From Prochlorococcus sp. AG-402-M18 (GTDB lineage: Bacteria; Cyanobacteriota; Cyanobacteriia; PCC-6307; Cyanobiaceae), in assembly GCA_003216595.1 (NCBI GenBank), contig QCIQ01000007.1:1-64000 (forward strand): a DNA stretch of 64,000 nt, read 5' to 3'. Both the position numbers and the translations under genes were made by a program. Positions 54,801-63,773 of this stretch are shown in pieces (positions within the stretch are counted from its first letter, which is position 1; every line of letters starts with the position of its first letter). Below the pieces are notes generated by a model. The model was not told where the DNA came from. It worked only from the letters and a program-made list of their open reading frames with translations, and made no database searches.

Positions 54801-55426
54801 GCTTGGAAGGTTTGCAGAAAAGAATGGAAGAATTGGAACCTGTAAATATGCTTGCATTGGAGGAATTGGCCAAATTAGATGAGAGGCTTAATGAACTTGA
54901 AAATAGACTTCAAGTTCTTACTGATGAAAGATCAGAACTATTGCTTCGAATTGAGACAGTTTCAACCTTACGTCAAGAGGCCTTTATGGAGGCTTTTCAG
55001 GCAGTTGACGTACATTTTCGTGAAATTTTTGCAAGTCTTTCGGAAGGAGATGGACATTTGCAATTAGAAAACCCTGATCAACCTTTGGAAGGTGGTTTGA
55101 CTTTGGTTGCTCATCCAAAAGGTAAGCCGGTAAGAAGGCTTGCAGCGATGTCAGGAGGAGAAAAATCTTTAACTGCTTTAAGTTTTCTTTTTGCATTACA
55201 ACGTTTTAGACCCTCCCCTTTTTACGCCCTTGATGAAGTTGACAGTTTCTTGGATGGAGTAAATGTTGAGAGGCTAGCGGCGTTAATTGCTCAACAAGCT
55301 AAGCATGCACAATTTCTTGTTGTAAGTCACAGAAGACCTATGATTGGAGCCTCAATGAGGACTATTGGAGTTACGCAAGCAAGAGGAAATCATACTCAAG
55401 TTGTTGGGTTGCCAATCGCAGCTTGA
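51821..55426 (+). CDS. smc: chromosome segregation protein SMC, 1201 aa
   Basis: Forms a dimer that loads on DNA and organises the chromosome with ScpA/ScpB. The N-terminal ATPase half has Walker A T31-GPNGSGKSN40; long coiled coils flank the hinge (about residues 520-680, with the GGSLSNRSLG signature). The C-terminal half has the signature LAAMSGGEKSLTALSFL and Walker B YALDEVDSFLD. Full length. Start is TTG 51821. Downstream 58 bp is a PRC-barrel gene, possibly in the same transcript. No scpA or scpB is in the window. Confidence 0.95.
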   Translation: MVHINHVDLSHFKSFGGSMSIPLEEGFTVVTGPNGSGKSNILDGVLFCLGLANSRGMRADRLPDLVNSGVLKAGKSSETKVTVKFDLTDWVPDEAEDGIEPNGEGPWIKPGQKEWTVSRRLKVMPGGSYSSSYCADGETCNLQQLQTQLRRLRIDPEGSNVVMQGDVTRIVSMSNKDRRGLIDELAGVALFDTRIDQTRSKLDDVYERQERCRIVEQELTLGKQRLQKDCEKASLYKDLKSQLLIGRQQELVLSYEEVKRGLEKLDADEKELMKKEKIDSENLINSESDLKKSIEKLDILQKNVKDLGEDQLLAVQAKLAGIESQHRELERQGLNHKNEGEKLQEYRNNLLQKKKDHQNELQDRFNDIDPKDLEEADLRCKEAEAWVESSRRKLSDVAGRSGAWIEKHQKARSDINEIRLKLDPKRLEKQNIEEDLLQLNVILKELQSDQEADQSSNEKVHIEINNLNREWDKILDSISIKKEEFQELVSQKGIQERTKYRLEKERGKLQNDIARLESRKEMIYESRGTNALTLLLESGLDGIHGPVANLGEVEDRYRIALEVAAGARLGQVVVDNDRIAAKSIDLLKRKRAGRLTFLPLNKILKNVQNKSDVFQRPLSINLDTNSGLIGKAIDLIKFDSIYKNVFLHVFGETVVYSNLSSARDQLGIKRAVTLDGELLEKSGAMTGGSLSNRSLGLSFGRVKENDDFDQLKNRLLDVGETLVNCQKKEKEITNLLDKLRFQLSILEQKKAALDAERLTSKRSNSPLLERQNIRAKRIEHLQNSKKEKVFQLESINSHIKPLEVHLLEIEKEEKTIDNSSDSSVWTKLQNELENADQNLIDLRKKRDEISNNHSQNKLAIDRLNDQENSLISEENRLKDAIESLAAAHIEWREQSKLLNNTRQELINEQKDLETRFGEQRRERDLVEADVSKKRLQLKELQWNLQRLREDQKSMKEEMRMESIRLSELEKKLPHPMPFISDEIRDNGLEALLSSLEGLQKRMEELEPVNMLALEELAKLDERLNELENRLQVLTDERSELLLRIETVSTLRQEAFMEAFQAVDVHFREIFASLSEGDGHLQLENPDQPLEGGLTLVAHPKGKPVRRLAAMSGGEKSLTALSFLFALQRFRPSPFYALDEVDSFLDGVNVERLAALIAQQAKHAQFLVVSHRRPMIGASMRTIGVTQARGNHTQVVGLPIAA

Positions 55427-55484
55427 TTGAATTTACTAAGATGGTCCAATATGGTTCTACCAATCTCATTTCTGCATATTTGAG

Positions 55485-56528
55485 TTGACCAACACTCAAG
55501 CCCCACAAGAAGCAACATCTGCTGTCCCTAGTGACAGATTATGGCTTCGTTCTGAGTTGATGGGGACTCAGGTTATTACTCGTGATACTGGACGTAGGTT
55601 AGGTCTTGTTGGAGAAGTTGTTGTTGATATTGATCGTAGAGAAGTTGTTGCTTTGGGATTACGAGATAATCCGCTAACTCGTTTTTTACCTGGGTTGCCA
55701 CGATGGCTTCCTCTTGATCAGATTCGACAAGTAGGTGATGTCATTTTAGTAGATACAATAGATTCCTTGAGTGAAAACTTTGTTCCTGAAAGATTTAATA
55801 AGGTTATCAATTGCCAGGTAATCACTGAATCAGGAGATCAGTTGGGAAGAGTACTTGGATTTTCTTTTGACATTGAAACTGGCGAACTTCTTACTTTAGT
55901 TATGGGAGCATTAGGCGTTCCATTATTAGGCGAAGGAGTTTTAAGTACTTGGGAAATGCCTGTTGATGAAATTGTGAGTAGTGGACCTGATCGAATCATT
56001 GTTTATGAGGGAGCTGAAGAGAAATTAAAACAATTAAATAGTGGTTTTCTTGAAAAGCTTGGTGTAGGTAACTCAGGATGGGAAGAAAGTGAAAGAGAAA
56101 GGTATAGAGTTAATCTCGTCCCAGTTGAAAATCAATTGACTTCTGGAGAAAGTGCAAATGATGATCAAAGACTTTTAGAGCAATCTCAAGAGGAAATATT
56201 CGACGAAGAAGAGATGGAATACGTAGAATTACAAGATTCAGAAGAAGAACAATATAATCAAGAATTAAGGTACCTAGATGAACCTAATCAGTCTTCGATT
56301 TATTCAGAAATTGATAGAGATGAAGTAAGTTATAACGAATCAAAATTCAATACTAGATCTGATGATTTTGAAACTCAAAGATCCTCTCAAAATATTATCA
56401 ATAGGTCAAAAATAACCAGAGAGGAAGAACCCTTGGATGTTGAGCCTTTAGAAAAATCATCTATTAAAAAGTCTCAAGATTCTCTATCTAATGAGAAAGA
56501 AATTTTAGATATTGAAGACCCATGGTGA
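55485..56528 (+). CDS. PRC-barrel domain protein, 347 aa
   Basis: Two PRC-barrel domains: ELMGTQVITRDTGRRLGLVGEVVVDIDRREVVALGL (about 24-60) and CQVITESGDQLGRVLGFSFDIETGELLTLVMG (about 110-141), separated by IRQVGDVILVDT. The C-terminal third is acidic, disordered and Glu/Gln/Ser-rich. PRC barrels bind proteins in photosynthetic or RNA-maturation complexes; two barrels with an acidic tail resemble cyanobacterial proteins of unknown target. 58 bp after smc and convergent with the LpxB-like gene, whose last codon is adjacent. Confidence 0.8.
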   Translation: MTNTQAPQEATSAVPSDRLWLRSELMGTQVITRDTGRRLGLVGEVVVDIDRREVVALGLRDNPLTRFLPGLPRWLPLDQIRQVGDVILVDTIDSLSENFVPERFNKVINCQVITESGDQLGRVLGFSFDIETGELLTLVMGALGVPLLGEGVLSTWEMPVDEIVSSGPDRIIVYEGAEEKLKQLNSGFLEKLGVGNSGWEESERERYRVNLVPVENQLTSGESANDDQRLLEQSQEEIFDEEEMEYVELQDSEEEQYNQELRYLDEPNQSSIYSEIDRDEVSYNESKFNTRSDDFETQRSSQNIINRSKITREEEPLDVEPLEKSSIKKSQDSLSNEKEILDIEDPW

Positions 56529-57806
56529 TTAACTTAAAAGTTTTTTTTGCGTTAAAAGATTAATAATTTCTTGACAAAACTTCTTTGTTGCTCCTCTAGT
56601 ACCTCTAAGTGCTTGAAGATCTTCTTTTTGACCAGCAAGCCGTGAAGGGGAATTTAGCCAATCAATCGTTTCTTCAGCAATTTGTTCGGTCGTTATATGC
56701 CCAATCCTTTCAGGTACAACCATTCTTTTTGCAGATATATTTGGCCAAGCCATAAATCCTCTTTTTCTCAGTTTCACAAAGCTAATTAATAAACCTAAGC
56801 ACCATTTTAAAATTGGTAATCTAGCTATTAAACCTAGTAGCCCATCCCAAGCCTCCATAACTAGAATGTGTTGTGTAGGTACGACAACTATCATCGGAAT
56901 ATTTAATGATCCCAACTCAGCAGTATTTGCCCCTACTGTCGTTAGTGCAATATCACACTGGCTGAGATCATTGTATGCCGGATACTTTTCTTGTATTAAA
57001 ATTACTGTTGAATTTTTGGTTATTAATATTCCTCTTGCTTCTTTATTATTGGCTTTAGTAATTGATTTAATCCCAGATTTATATTGATTTGAAATTGTAT
57101 TTTTTCTACTGCCAAAATATTTTATTTCATCTATATTTGTTGTGGGAGCAATAGGTATTAGAAACTTACAATCTGGCATTGATTTTGATATTTTATCAGC
57201 TACATCAAGAAAAAAAGGTATTCCAATTTTTAGTTTGGCGCTTTTTGAACCTGGCAAGAGAGCAATCCACTTTCCAGGAGGGAGTGGATTATCGATTTTT
57301 GCATTTTCTGTTAAGTCAGCTGTAAGGTCTCCTATTACTGAGCAACGATTTTGAATTCGTCTTGGAAGTTTCTTAACGATACTTTCCGACATCGCGACAA
57401 TACGATTATTCCAAAAAGGCCATCTTGCTATCCATTCTGCGTATGTCATATGTAAATATCCCAATCTTGCTGAAAGCAGAACGCTCCAAAATTGATCTCC
57501 TCCTAAAAAAATCACTAATCCATTGGATGGCCAGGAAACAAATTTTTTAGGTTTTATAAGAAGCTCCCAGAAATTTTTTGCTTTTATTATATTTTCAAAT
57601 TGCAACCACTTTTCGGCAACGTGATTTTCATTGCCAGTCGCGTTCGGGCATGGGACCAACACAAGATTTAAGGTTATTGAAGATGTCTTTGCTTTAGGTC
57701 GTAGTGCAATTTGTTTATGCAGCTCTTTAGCAAGTGGCTTAACCCAAGTAGCTAGTTCACCTGGTCCATTTGAGACAAAGATAATTGCTAAAGGGTCATT
57801 ACTCAT
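56529..57806 (-). CDS. lipid-A-disaccharide-synthase-related glycosyltransferase, 425 aa
   Basis: GT-B protein of the LpxB-like family found in all cyanobacteria including those that do not make typical lipid A. VSNGPGELATWVKPLAKELHK at the start resembles the LpxB N-terminal motif, and LPGSKSAKLKIGIPFFLDVA and VGANTAELGSLNIPMIVVVP resemble the donor-binding part. The acceptor is unknown. A C-terminal charged extension covers about 380-425. Sits next to tRNA-Leu. Confidence 0.85.
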   Translation of the reverse strand: MSNDPLAIIFVSNGPGELATWVKPLAKELHKQIALRPKAKTSSITLNLVLVPCPNATGNENHVAEKWLQFENIIKAKNFWELLIKPKKFVSWPSNGLVIFLGGDQFWSVLLSARLGYLHMTYAEWIARWPFWNNRIVAMSESIVKKLPRRIQNRCSVIGDLTADLTENAKIDNPLPPGKWIALLPGSKSAKLKIGIPFFLDVADKISKSMPDCKFLIPIAPTTNIDEIKYFGSRKNTISNQYKSGIKSITKANNKEARGILITKNSTVILIQEKYPAYNDLSQCDIALTTVGANTAELGSLNIPMIVVVPTQHILVMEAWDGLLGLIARLPILKWCLGLLISFVKLRKRGFMAWPNISAKRMVVPERIGHITTEQIAEETIDWLNSPSRLAGQKEDLQALRGTRGATKKFCQEIINLLTQKKLLS

Positions 57807-57833
57807 TTATTGATGAGCATTGGTTTTGAAAAA

Positions 57834-57915
57834 TGCGGATGGCGAGACTTGAACTCGCAAGGCCGAAGCCACATGTTCCTTAGACATGCGCGTATACCAA
57901 TTCCGCCACATCCGC
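57834..57915 (-). tRNA. tRNA-Leu with anticodon AAG
   Basis: 82 nt class II tRNA. Acceptor GCGGATG/CATCCGC pairs perfectly with discriminator A, T-arm GCGAG-TTCAAGT-CTCGC, long variable arm tGGCTTCGGCCtt, and anticodon stem CATGT/ACATG. The 7-nt loop CTAAGGA puts A-A-G at positions 34-36 with G37, reading CUU. A class II tRNA with A73 is Leu rather than Ser. CCA is not encoded. Confidence 0.9.
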
Positions 57916-58041
57916 AGGTTAACTCAGTTAAATACTAAGTAACCATGATCATAATGCTAAACCTATTAAGCTTCTACTTAATCCGTTTCTGTCTTGGGCA
58001 CTAATACTGATACGATCCGCGTGAGGACCTGATAAATTTGA

Positions 58042-59385
58042 ATGCCCATAGGCAAATTGCTGATAGCTAATCGTGGCGAAATAGCTTTAAGAATTCTCCG
58101 TAGCTGTCGTGAGATGGGGATTGCAACTGTTGCTGTCTACAGCACTGTTGACAAAAATGCTCTACATGTTCAATTAGCTGATGAGGCTGTTTGCGTTGGA
58201 GATTCTCCTAGTAGTAAAAGTTATCTAAATATCCCGAACATATTAGCTGCAGCAACATCACGAGGTGTTGATGCTATTCATCCTGGTTATGGCTTTTTAG
58301 CTGAGAATGATCGCTTTGCAGAGATTTGCGGAGACCACGGGTTGATTTTTGTAGGTCCATCTCCCCATGCAATACGTTCAATGGGTGATAAATCTACAGC
58401 TAAATCGACTATGCAGAAGGTTGGAGTCCCAACTGTTCCTGGAAGTGAGGGTTTGCTAGGAAGCGTTGCAGATGCATCCCAGCTTGCATCTGAAATGGGC
58501 TACCCAGTAATGATTAAAGCAACAGCCGGAGGTGGTGGAAGAGGAATGCGCTTAGTTGGACATGCTGATGAATTGGATAATCTTTTTAAAGCTGCACAAG
58601 GGGAAGCAGAGGCTGCATTTGGTAATCCAGGGCTATATATGGAGAAATTTATCGATCGCCCAAGGCATGTAGAGGTCCAGATTCTTGCTGATCGTTTTGG
58701 AAATGTTGTGCACCTGGGAGAGAGAGATTGCTCGATTCAAAGACGGCATCAGAAATTGTTAGAGGAATCACCAAGTCCAGCTTTAGATGATCACTTGAGA
58801 TTACAGATGGGAGAAGCAGCAGTTGCAGCAGCAAAAAGTATTAATTACGAAGGTGCTGGGACAGTGGAATTCTTACTGGATCGTAAAGGGAATTTTTACT
58901 TTATGGAAATGAATACTCGCATACAAGTGGAGCATCCTGTAACAGAATTAGTTACTGGAATTGATCTCATATCAGAACAATTACGAATTGCAGGAGGAGA
59001 AAAATTACAATTTAGTCAATCAGAGATCAAGCTTGAAGGACATGCTATTGAATGCAGAATTAATGCTGAAGATCCTAGTCATAACTTTAGACCTTCTCCT
59101 GGTAAAATCACGGGTTGGTTGCCTCCTGGTGGACCAGGTGTCAGGGTAGATAGCCATGTTTACACCGGTTATGACATACCTCCTTTTTATGATTCTCTAA
59201 TAGGAAAATTAATTGTTTGGGGAAGAGATAGAGAAGCTGCGCTTAAACGCATGGAAAGAGCTTTAAATGAATGTGCAGTCACAGGAATTACAACTACTAT
59301 TGATTTTCATTTGAAATTACTTAAGAGAAAAGAATTTACAAAAGGGGATGTTCATACAAAGTTTGTGGAACAAGAAATGTTGTAA
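58042..59385 (+). CDS. accC: acetyl-CoA carboxylase, biotin carboxylase subunit
   Basis: Carboxylates biotin on AccB with ATP and bicarbonate, the first half reaction of fatty-acid synthesis. ATP-grasp: [15 protein letters not shown]-like start ([20 protein letters not shown]), glycine-rich [11 protein letters not shown], catalytic [13 protein letters not shown] and the C-terminal domain with [13 protein letters not shown]. 447 residues, complete. accB is not in the window; in cyanobacteria it is often elsewhere. Starts 127 bp from tRNA-Leu, divergent. Confidence 0.97.
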   Translation: MPIGKLLIANRGEIALRILRSCREMGIATVAVYSTVDKNALHVQLADEAVCVGDSPSSKSYLNIPNILAAATSRGVDAIHPGYGFLAENDRFAEICGDHGLIFVGPSPHAIRSMGDKSTAKSTMQKVGVPTVPGSEGLLGSVADASQLASEMGYPVMIKATAGGGGRGMRLVGHADELDNLFKAAQGEAEAAFGNPGLYMEKFIDRPRHVEVQILADRFGNVVHLGERDCSIQRRHQKLLEESPSPALDDHLRLQMGEAAVAAAKSINYEGAGTVEFLLDRKGNFYFMEMNTRIQVEHPVTELVTGIDLISEQLRIAGGEKLQFSQSEIKLEGHAIECRINAEDPSHNFRPSPGKITGWLPPGGPGVRVDSHVYTGYDIPPFYDSLIGKLIVWGRDREAALKRMERALNECAVTGITTTIDFHLKLLKRKEFTKGDVHTKFVEQEML

Positions 59386-59398
59386 ATAGCTCTAAAGA

Positions 59399-59710
59399 TT
59401 AAAATATAATTTGAGTTAGTAAACCTTGTTGGCCAAGAAATAACTCGCGAAAAAGGCTTAAGAGACCTACCCAAATAATTGGAGTAACATCTACACCTCC
59501 TATAGGAGCCACAATTTTCCTAGTAGCTACTAGTACAGGTTCAGTTGGTAAGAAGATAATTGGCCAAAAACCTGCTCTTAAATCTATTTTTGGGTACCAA
59601 GTCAAAATAATTCTTAGAAGGAATGCAAGGGTTAGCGAACCTATTAAAAAACCCATTAAAAAATGTAGGGTTGGAAGACTTTGAATTAAAAGAGGCATCA
59701 CAAAGCTCAA
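59399..59710 (-). CDS. YggT/Ycf19 family membrane protein, 103 aa
   Basis: Two-helix YggT protein: FLMGFLIGSLTLAFLLRIILTWYP (about 17-40) with the conserved RxxLxWYP, and a second region with PTEPVLVATRKIVAPIGGVDVTPIIW, the family signature. Cyanobacterial and plastid YggT proteins work in thylakoid or cell-division related processes (plastid CCB3/YLMG1). Convergent with accC, stop-to-stop 13 bp. Confidence 0.9.
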   Translation of the reverse strand: MSFVMPLLIQSLPTLHFLMGFLIGSLTLAFLLRIILTWYPKIDLRAGFWPIIFLPTEPVLVATRKIVAPIGGVDVTPIIWVGLLSLFRELFLGQQGLLTQIIF

Positions 59711-59785
59711 AGCATTATTGAATAGATGGTATAAATCATCTTTTATTGCGTAAGATTACTCGGTATTGCATAAGAATTAGCTGAA

Positions 59786-59956
59786 ATGGCTTTTCATTTA
59801 TTAAATTTGTTCCTTAGTGCCGGAGCTTCTAGTGGTGCTGCTACAAGTTCTGCTGTTGGGATGATAGGGAGTTTTCTTGCGGCTGGAGCTTTGGTAGTTG
59901 CACCTGCAGCAGCTGCTTTGATTTGGGTGAGTCAAAAAGATGCTTTAAGTAGATAG
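59786..59956 (+). CDS. psbX: photosystem II subunit PsbX
   Basis: 56 residues with one helix ([20 protein letters not shown] onward) and the end [13 protein letters not shown]. The V-G-M-I-G-S-F and W-V-S-Q-K-D pattern matches the PsbX of marine picocyanobacteria. PsbX sits at the periphery of PSII near cytochrome b559 and affects quinone turnover at the QB site. Located right before ycf66. Confidence 0.85.
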   Translation: MAFHLLNLFLSAGASSGAATSSAVGMIGSFLAAGALVVAPAAAALIWVSQKDALSR

Positions 59957-60039
59957 CCCTAGCAAACACCTATTTATGCCATAGACTGACAAATATAAGG
60001 TTGTTTTCAACCTGAAAATGTTTATTTAAGAGGGCAAAC

Positions 60040-61008
60040 TTGGTCAATGCCAGTCTAAATTGGGCCAGCATTGTTGGCATAGTTCTTGCTGTATGCGGAG
60101 CTGGCTTATATTTTCTTAGATCTTTTAAGCCAGCATTGGCAAGAGATTACGATGTATTTTTTGCCGCTATTGGTTTGCTCTGCGGCGGAATACTTTTTTT
60201 TCAAGGATGGCGTTTAGATCCCATACTTCAGTTTGGACAGTTTTTGCTTGCCGGAACAACTGTTTTCTTTGCTTATGAGAGTGTTCGACTGAGAGGTATT
60301 GCAACGGATCAAGCACGAAGATCTTCATATTTTGATGATGAACCTGAGTTGCCAAGATCTTCTAGAGGAGGTTTGTCTGATGCCGGCCCTGATAGGAATT
60401 ATGATCGATTTGAGGAGTCTCAACCTATCAATAGAAGATTTACAGGTAGAGAAGATTATCAAGAAGAATATGCAGATGATGATAATTATGGAAGACGTCC
60501 ATCGAGGGCTGCAATCCCTGAGCAGGCTGTAAGTAGAAGCCCAAGAAATATTAGTTCTTCAGAAATCAATTCTCGAGGAGCTGAAAGAGATAGACGAATG
60601 CAAAGATTTAAAAATGCAGAATCTTCCTCAGATAGAGCATCAAGCTTTGGAGATAGGCGCACTAGCCGACAAGAAACTAGGCGAGGTTCTCGTCCTTCAG
60701 TAAGTGGTCAAACATCAAGTCGTAGAAGAAATGGCACGCCTAATTCGTCTCAAACATCATCTTCAAGTCTAAATTCTGATGATGCAACTAGGTCTTCCTT
60801 TAGATCTAATAGGTCTTCAAAAACTAATAAAAATATTGAAGATGCTGCTTTTTCTACTCCTGAAAAAGGTGTCAGACGAACTAATAGAAGGCCTTCAAAA
60901 AATTCTTCTACAAACACTGCTAACGAAAGATCATCTTCCAATAGTTCGTATTCATCATCCGTAAGAAATTCAAGGCCAAGAGATAACAGTTCAAGATTTG
61001 ATGATTAA
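60040..61008 (+). CDS. ycf66: Ycf66 family protein with long polar tail, 322 aa
   Basis: The first 95 residues match Ycf66: VNASLNWASIVGIVLAVCGA, then FAAIGLLCGGILFFQGWRLDPI and LLAGTTVFFAYESVRLRG, making three or four membrane helices. Residues about 95-322 are disordered, rich in Ser, Arg, Asn and acidic in places. Ycf66 occurs in cyanobacteria and some plastids; its role is not settled. Start TTG 60040. It lies 83 bp after psbX and probably shares its transcript. Confidence 0.85.
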   Translation: MVNASLNWASIVGIVLAVCGAGLYFLRSFKPALARDYDVFFAAIGLLCGGILFFQGWRLDPILQFGQFLLAGTTVFFAYESVRLRGIATDQARRSSYFDDEPELPRSSRGGLSDAGPDRNYDRFEESQPINRRFTGREDYQEEYADDDNYGRRPSRAAIPEQAVSRSPRNISSSEINSRGAERDRRMQRFKNAESSSDRASSFGDRRTSRQETRRGSRPSVSGQTSSRRRNGTPNSSQTSSSSLNSDDATRSSFRSNRSSKTNKNIEDAAFSTPEKGVRRTNRRPSKNSSTNTANERSSSNSSYSSSVRNSRPRDNSSRFDD

Positions 61009-61019
61009 TCTAAAAATTG

Positions 61020-61259
61020 TTATTTACTTAGTATTCCAGCCCATTCTAAAAAAGATATTTTGCTAAGTGCTTCTATTAGAAGAACTGCTATGAGACCAAT
61101 CATTGCAAATCTCCCATTTATTCTCTCTGCGTAGCTACTCCAACCAAATTCAGGAATATCATTTGTTGTTGCGCTCGGTGAAAGATTTTTAATCTCCGAA
61201 TCAGTTTGTTCTGTCTCTGTTAACTGATTATCTTGGTTGATTTCAGTATTTGTGTTCAT
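61020..61259 (-). CDS. hli: high-light-inducible protein, 79 aa
   Basis: Single-helix chlorophyll a/b-binding-like protein that binds pigments and dissipates excess energy around PSII. The motif E45-RINGR50-FAM is intact, and the helix follows (IGLIAVLLIEAL). The 40-residue acidic Thr/Glu-rich N-terminus is normal. The gene sits 9 bp downstream of the ABC transporter gene on the same strand. Confidence 0.93.
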   Translation of the reverse strand: MNTNTEINQDNQLTETEQTDSEIKNLSPSATTNDIPEFGWSSYAERINGRFAMIGLIAVLLIEALSKISFLEWAGILSK

Positions 61260-61268
61260 AGAAATAAA

Positions 61269-63257
61269 TTAGCTTTCGTTAAATTGGTAATTTGCTGCGG
61301 ACAATAATCGCCAACCTTTGTTTTCAGTGATTTCAAGTACAGTTTCATGATAGTTCTTCAAGGTTGGCCTATGACCAACGCTAATACAAGCCATCTCGCG
61401 TTGGTTAAGAAGTTCATAAAGGTGTTTTTCTGTATTGACGTCTAATGCACTTGTTGCTTCATCTAAAACAACATATTTAGGTGAATTTAGCAAAAGTCTT
61501 GCGAAAGCTAACCTTTGTTGCTCTCCCAGAGATAAGAGTCTTTGCCAATCTTGCTTGATATCTAGATCGGGATATCTTTGGATAATTTGTGGCAACTTGA
61601 CTTCTTCTAAAACGGCTTTTAGATGATCATCACTGAATCTATTTTTATCTAATGGGTAACAAAGTTGTTCTCTCAAAGAGCCAAGATTCATATATGGTTT
61701 TTGTGGAATAAAAAGTAAATCACCATTTGAGGGCGTTTCTATCTCACCAGATTGTATTGCCCATAAACCGCTAATAGCTCTAAGTAAAGACGTCTTTCCA
61801 CAACCAGAAGGTCCTACTACAAGTAAACTTTGACCTGTCTCAAGACTTAAATTTAAATTGTTAATTAGGAAGTTATCTTTTCCAGGAGTTTTAATACTTA
61901 CATTTTTTAGAATAATAGAATCATTAGTTTTAATTTCTACTTTAAAGTCATCAAATTTGTTGTTTCTGATTTCATTCATGTTGGATTGAAATCCTTCAAG
62001 TCTCCCTATAGAAGCTGAGAATCTAGCTAAAGCCTCTATTTTGTAAATAATAAAAAATAATGATCCCTCAAGAAGGTTATAGTTTAAATTGGCTTGTTGA
62101 AAACTTCCATAGTCCATTTGGCCGCTAAGTATTGGTCCTGCGAGAATAATGAAAGGGATAAAGACACTTCCATAAATTCCAGAGCGTTGGAGCACTCTTA
62201 ATAATGCTTCCCATATTATTAAAAGATTAAAGTTATCAACCACAGACTTCAGTCTTCTACTTACCTCTTTTTCTTCTTGATTTTCACCAGAATAAAAAGC
62301 AATTGATTCTGCATTGTTTCTTACGTGAACAAGACCATAACGAAAATCAGCTTCAAATCGTAATTGATCATAATTTAATTTAAACAGTTTTCTGCTAGCA
62401 AAAAGTAGTAAAGACGAAACTAATGTGGCATAAACTATTAGGGCAAGTGTTAGCTCTTTACTTATACTTAGTAAAATAAAAATGTTTAAAGAAAATACTA
62501 ATAAAGAATCAAAAATATTTAAAGATAGATCAATTGTTTGCGCAGTAAAGTCTCTAGCATCTTCTGTAATTCTTTGATCAGGATTATCGACATTTGTTTC
62601 AGATTCATCGTTGGGATTTAATATATAATAAGTCCTATCATCTAAATAGTCTGTTATGAGTGTTTTGGATAGCCATTCTCTCCATAAAAGCTGAAGCTTT
62701 GCTGAAAAATAAAATTGGAAGCTTCTTATTGGAAGAGCTGCAATAAAACAAATTCCAAGAATCCACAAATTTTTATAACTTTCATTTTCATCTTTTTGTA
62801 TTAAGGCATTAGTTATATCTCTGACGAGAAAAGTAATTCCAGCGTTAATTCCATTGACAGACAATAACATCAAAATTATTACTCCTAGCAAAAGCCAAGG
62901 AAGCCATCTCCTTTGTCTTAGCTGACCACGAACTGTAATAAATGAAAAAATTCCTAAAGCAAACAAGCTTGAAATTATTATTCCCGAAGGACCATCCCAA
63001 ATAACCTTTAAGGAATTTTGAACCCCTCCTAAAAATTGGTTGGTTATCTCTGGAACTAAATTGGTTAACAGGCTCATTAAACCTGTGAGTAAAAATAGAA
63101 CTGTTCCGCCTACACAAAATAATAAAGCTATTAATAAATAGATAAATAGCCAACCATTGTTTTTTGTATAAGGAAGAAAATATGGTTGAGTAAGCTTGCG
63201 TAATTTAATTAGTTGGCTTACTAGGCCTTTTTGAGCTTTAGAAATTGATGAGGCCAT
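61269..63257 (-). CDS. ABC transporter of the SbmA/YddA-like (ABCD-type) group, 662 aa
   Basis: A permease-ATPase fusion: membrane domain at about 30-340 (GWLFIYLLIALLFCVGGTVLF first helix, family-type EAA-like loop) and an ATPase domain with Walker A GPSGCGKTSLL near 481, the signature LSLGEQQRLAFARLL and Walker B YVVLDEATSALD. The short ABC-domain and LSLGEQQRL match the YddA/ABCD type that imports or exports hydrophobic compounds such as vitamin B12 or fatty acids. The substrate is not known. It is co-directional with hli. Confidence 0.85.
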   Translation of the reverse strand: MASSISKAQKGLVSQLIKLRKLTQPYFLPYTKNNGWLFIYLLIALLFCVGGTVLFLLTGLMSLLTNLVPEITNQFLGGVQNSLKVIWDGPSGIIISSLFALGIFSFITVRGQLRQRRWLPWLLLGVIILMLLSVNGINAGITFLVRDITNALIQKDENESYKNLWILGICFIAALPIRSFQFYFSAKLQLLWREWLSKTLITDYLDDRTYYILNPNDESETNVDNPDQRITEDARDFTAQTIDLSLNIFDSLLVFSLNIFILLSISKELTLALIVYATLVSSLLLFASRKLFKLNYDQLRFEADFRYGLVHVRNNAESIAFYSGENQEEKEVSRRLKSVVDNFNLLIIWEALLRVLQRSGIYGSVFIPFIILAGPILSGQMDYGSFQQANLNYNLLEGSLFFIIYKIEALARFSASIGRLEGFQSNMNEIRNNKFDDFKVEIKTNDSIILKNVSIKTPGKDNFLINNLNLSLETGQSLLVVGPSGCGKTSLLRAISGLWAIQSGEIETPSNGDLLFIPQKPYMNLGSLREQLCYPLDKNRFSDDHLKAVLEEVKLPQIIQRYPDLDIKQDWQRLLSLGEQQRLAFARLLLNSPKYVVLDEATSALDVNTEKHLYELLNQREMACISVGHRPTLKNYHETVLEITENKGWRLLSAANYQFNES

Positions 63258-63380
63258 ATTAATTTGAGTATTGCAAAGTCAATAAATACTTGATTAGAAA
63301 TAAGGCTAGCTTATTTTTTTAAAGTTAAACCTGACACTTTTTTGAGATCAAAAACTCATCAAAGTCTTCATTTTTATATC

Positions 63381-63662
63381 TTAGCTAAAACCTAAATATG
63401 TTTTTATTATCCTTGGTATTGGTAGCGAAGAAATAAGCTGCATATTAAAAGTATGAACTGTAGGAATAGTTTGATCTAATACCCAAACAATCAAAAAAGG
63501 TGCATTAAGAATTATCTGCCATTGCCATTTGTAGGTTAAAATTGACCATATTTTTATTAAAATAAATTGCTGGTTCTCACTAAGACTTGCCCAGAAATCT
63601 TGGTAACTTGTTTTTACTTTATTAAAAATGCTAGTTTTATCTGCAGCTGTTTGGGAATCCAT
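63381..63662 (-). CDS. conserved cyanobacterial protein, about 93 aa
   Basis: Start chosen at MDSQTAADKTS because the longer frame (from 63716) begins unlike a protein. It has a polar start, a helix at about 27-60 including NQQFILIKIWSILTYKWQWQ, and a hydrophobic helix (IILNAPFLIVWVLD), then a short polar end. Family unknown. It sits between the ABC transporter and the HIT gene, same strand, as small cyanobacterial neighbours often do. Confidence 0.55.
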   Translation of the reverse strand: MDSQTAADKTSIFNKVKTSYQDFWASLSENQQFILIKIWSILTYKWQWQIILNAPFLIVWVLDQTIPTVHTFNMQLISSLPIPRIIKTYLGFS

Positions 63663-63773
63663 TGAACACGATAAGTTAAATACCTTATAGCGCACAAACG
63701 GGTGAAGTTGAGTCACTAACTAAGACAGTAAGGCAATCGTGTGTTTTGATAAAAAATCATGAAAACCCAATAT

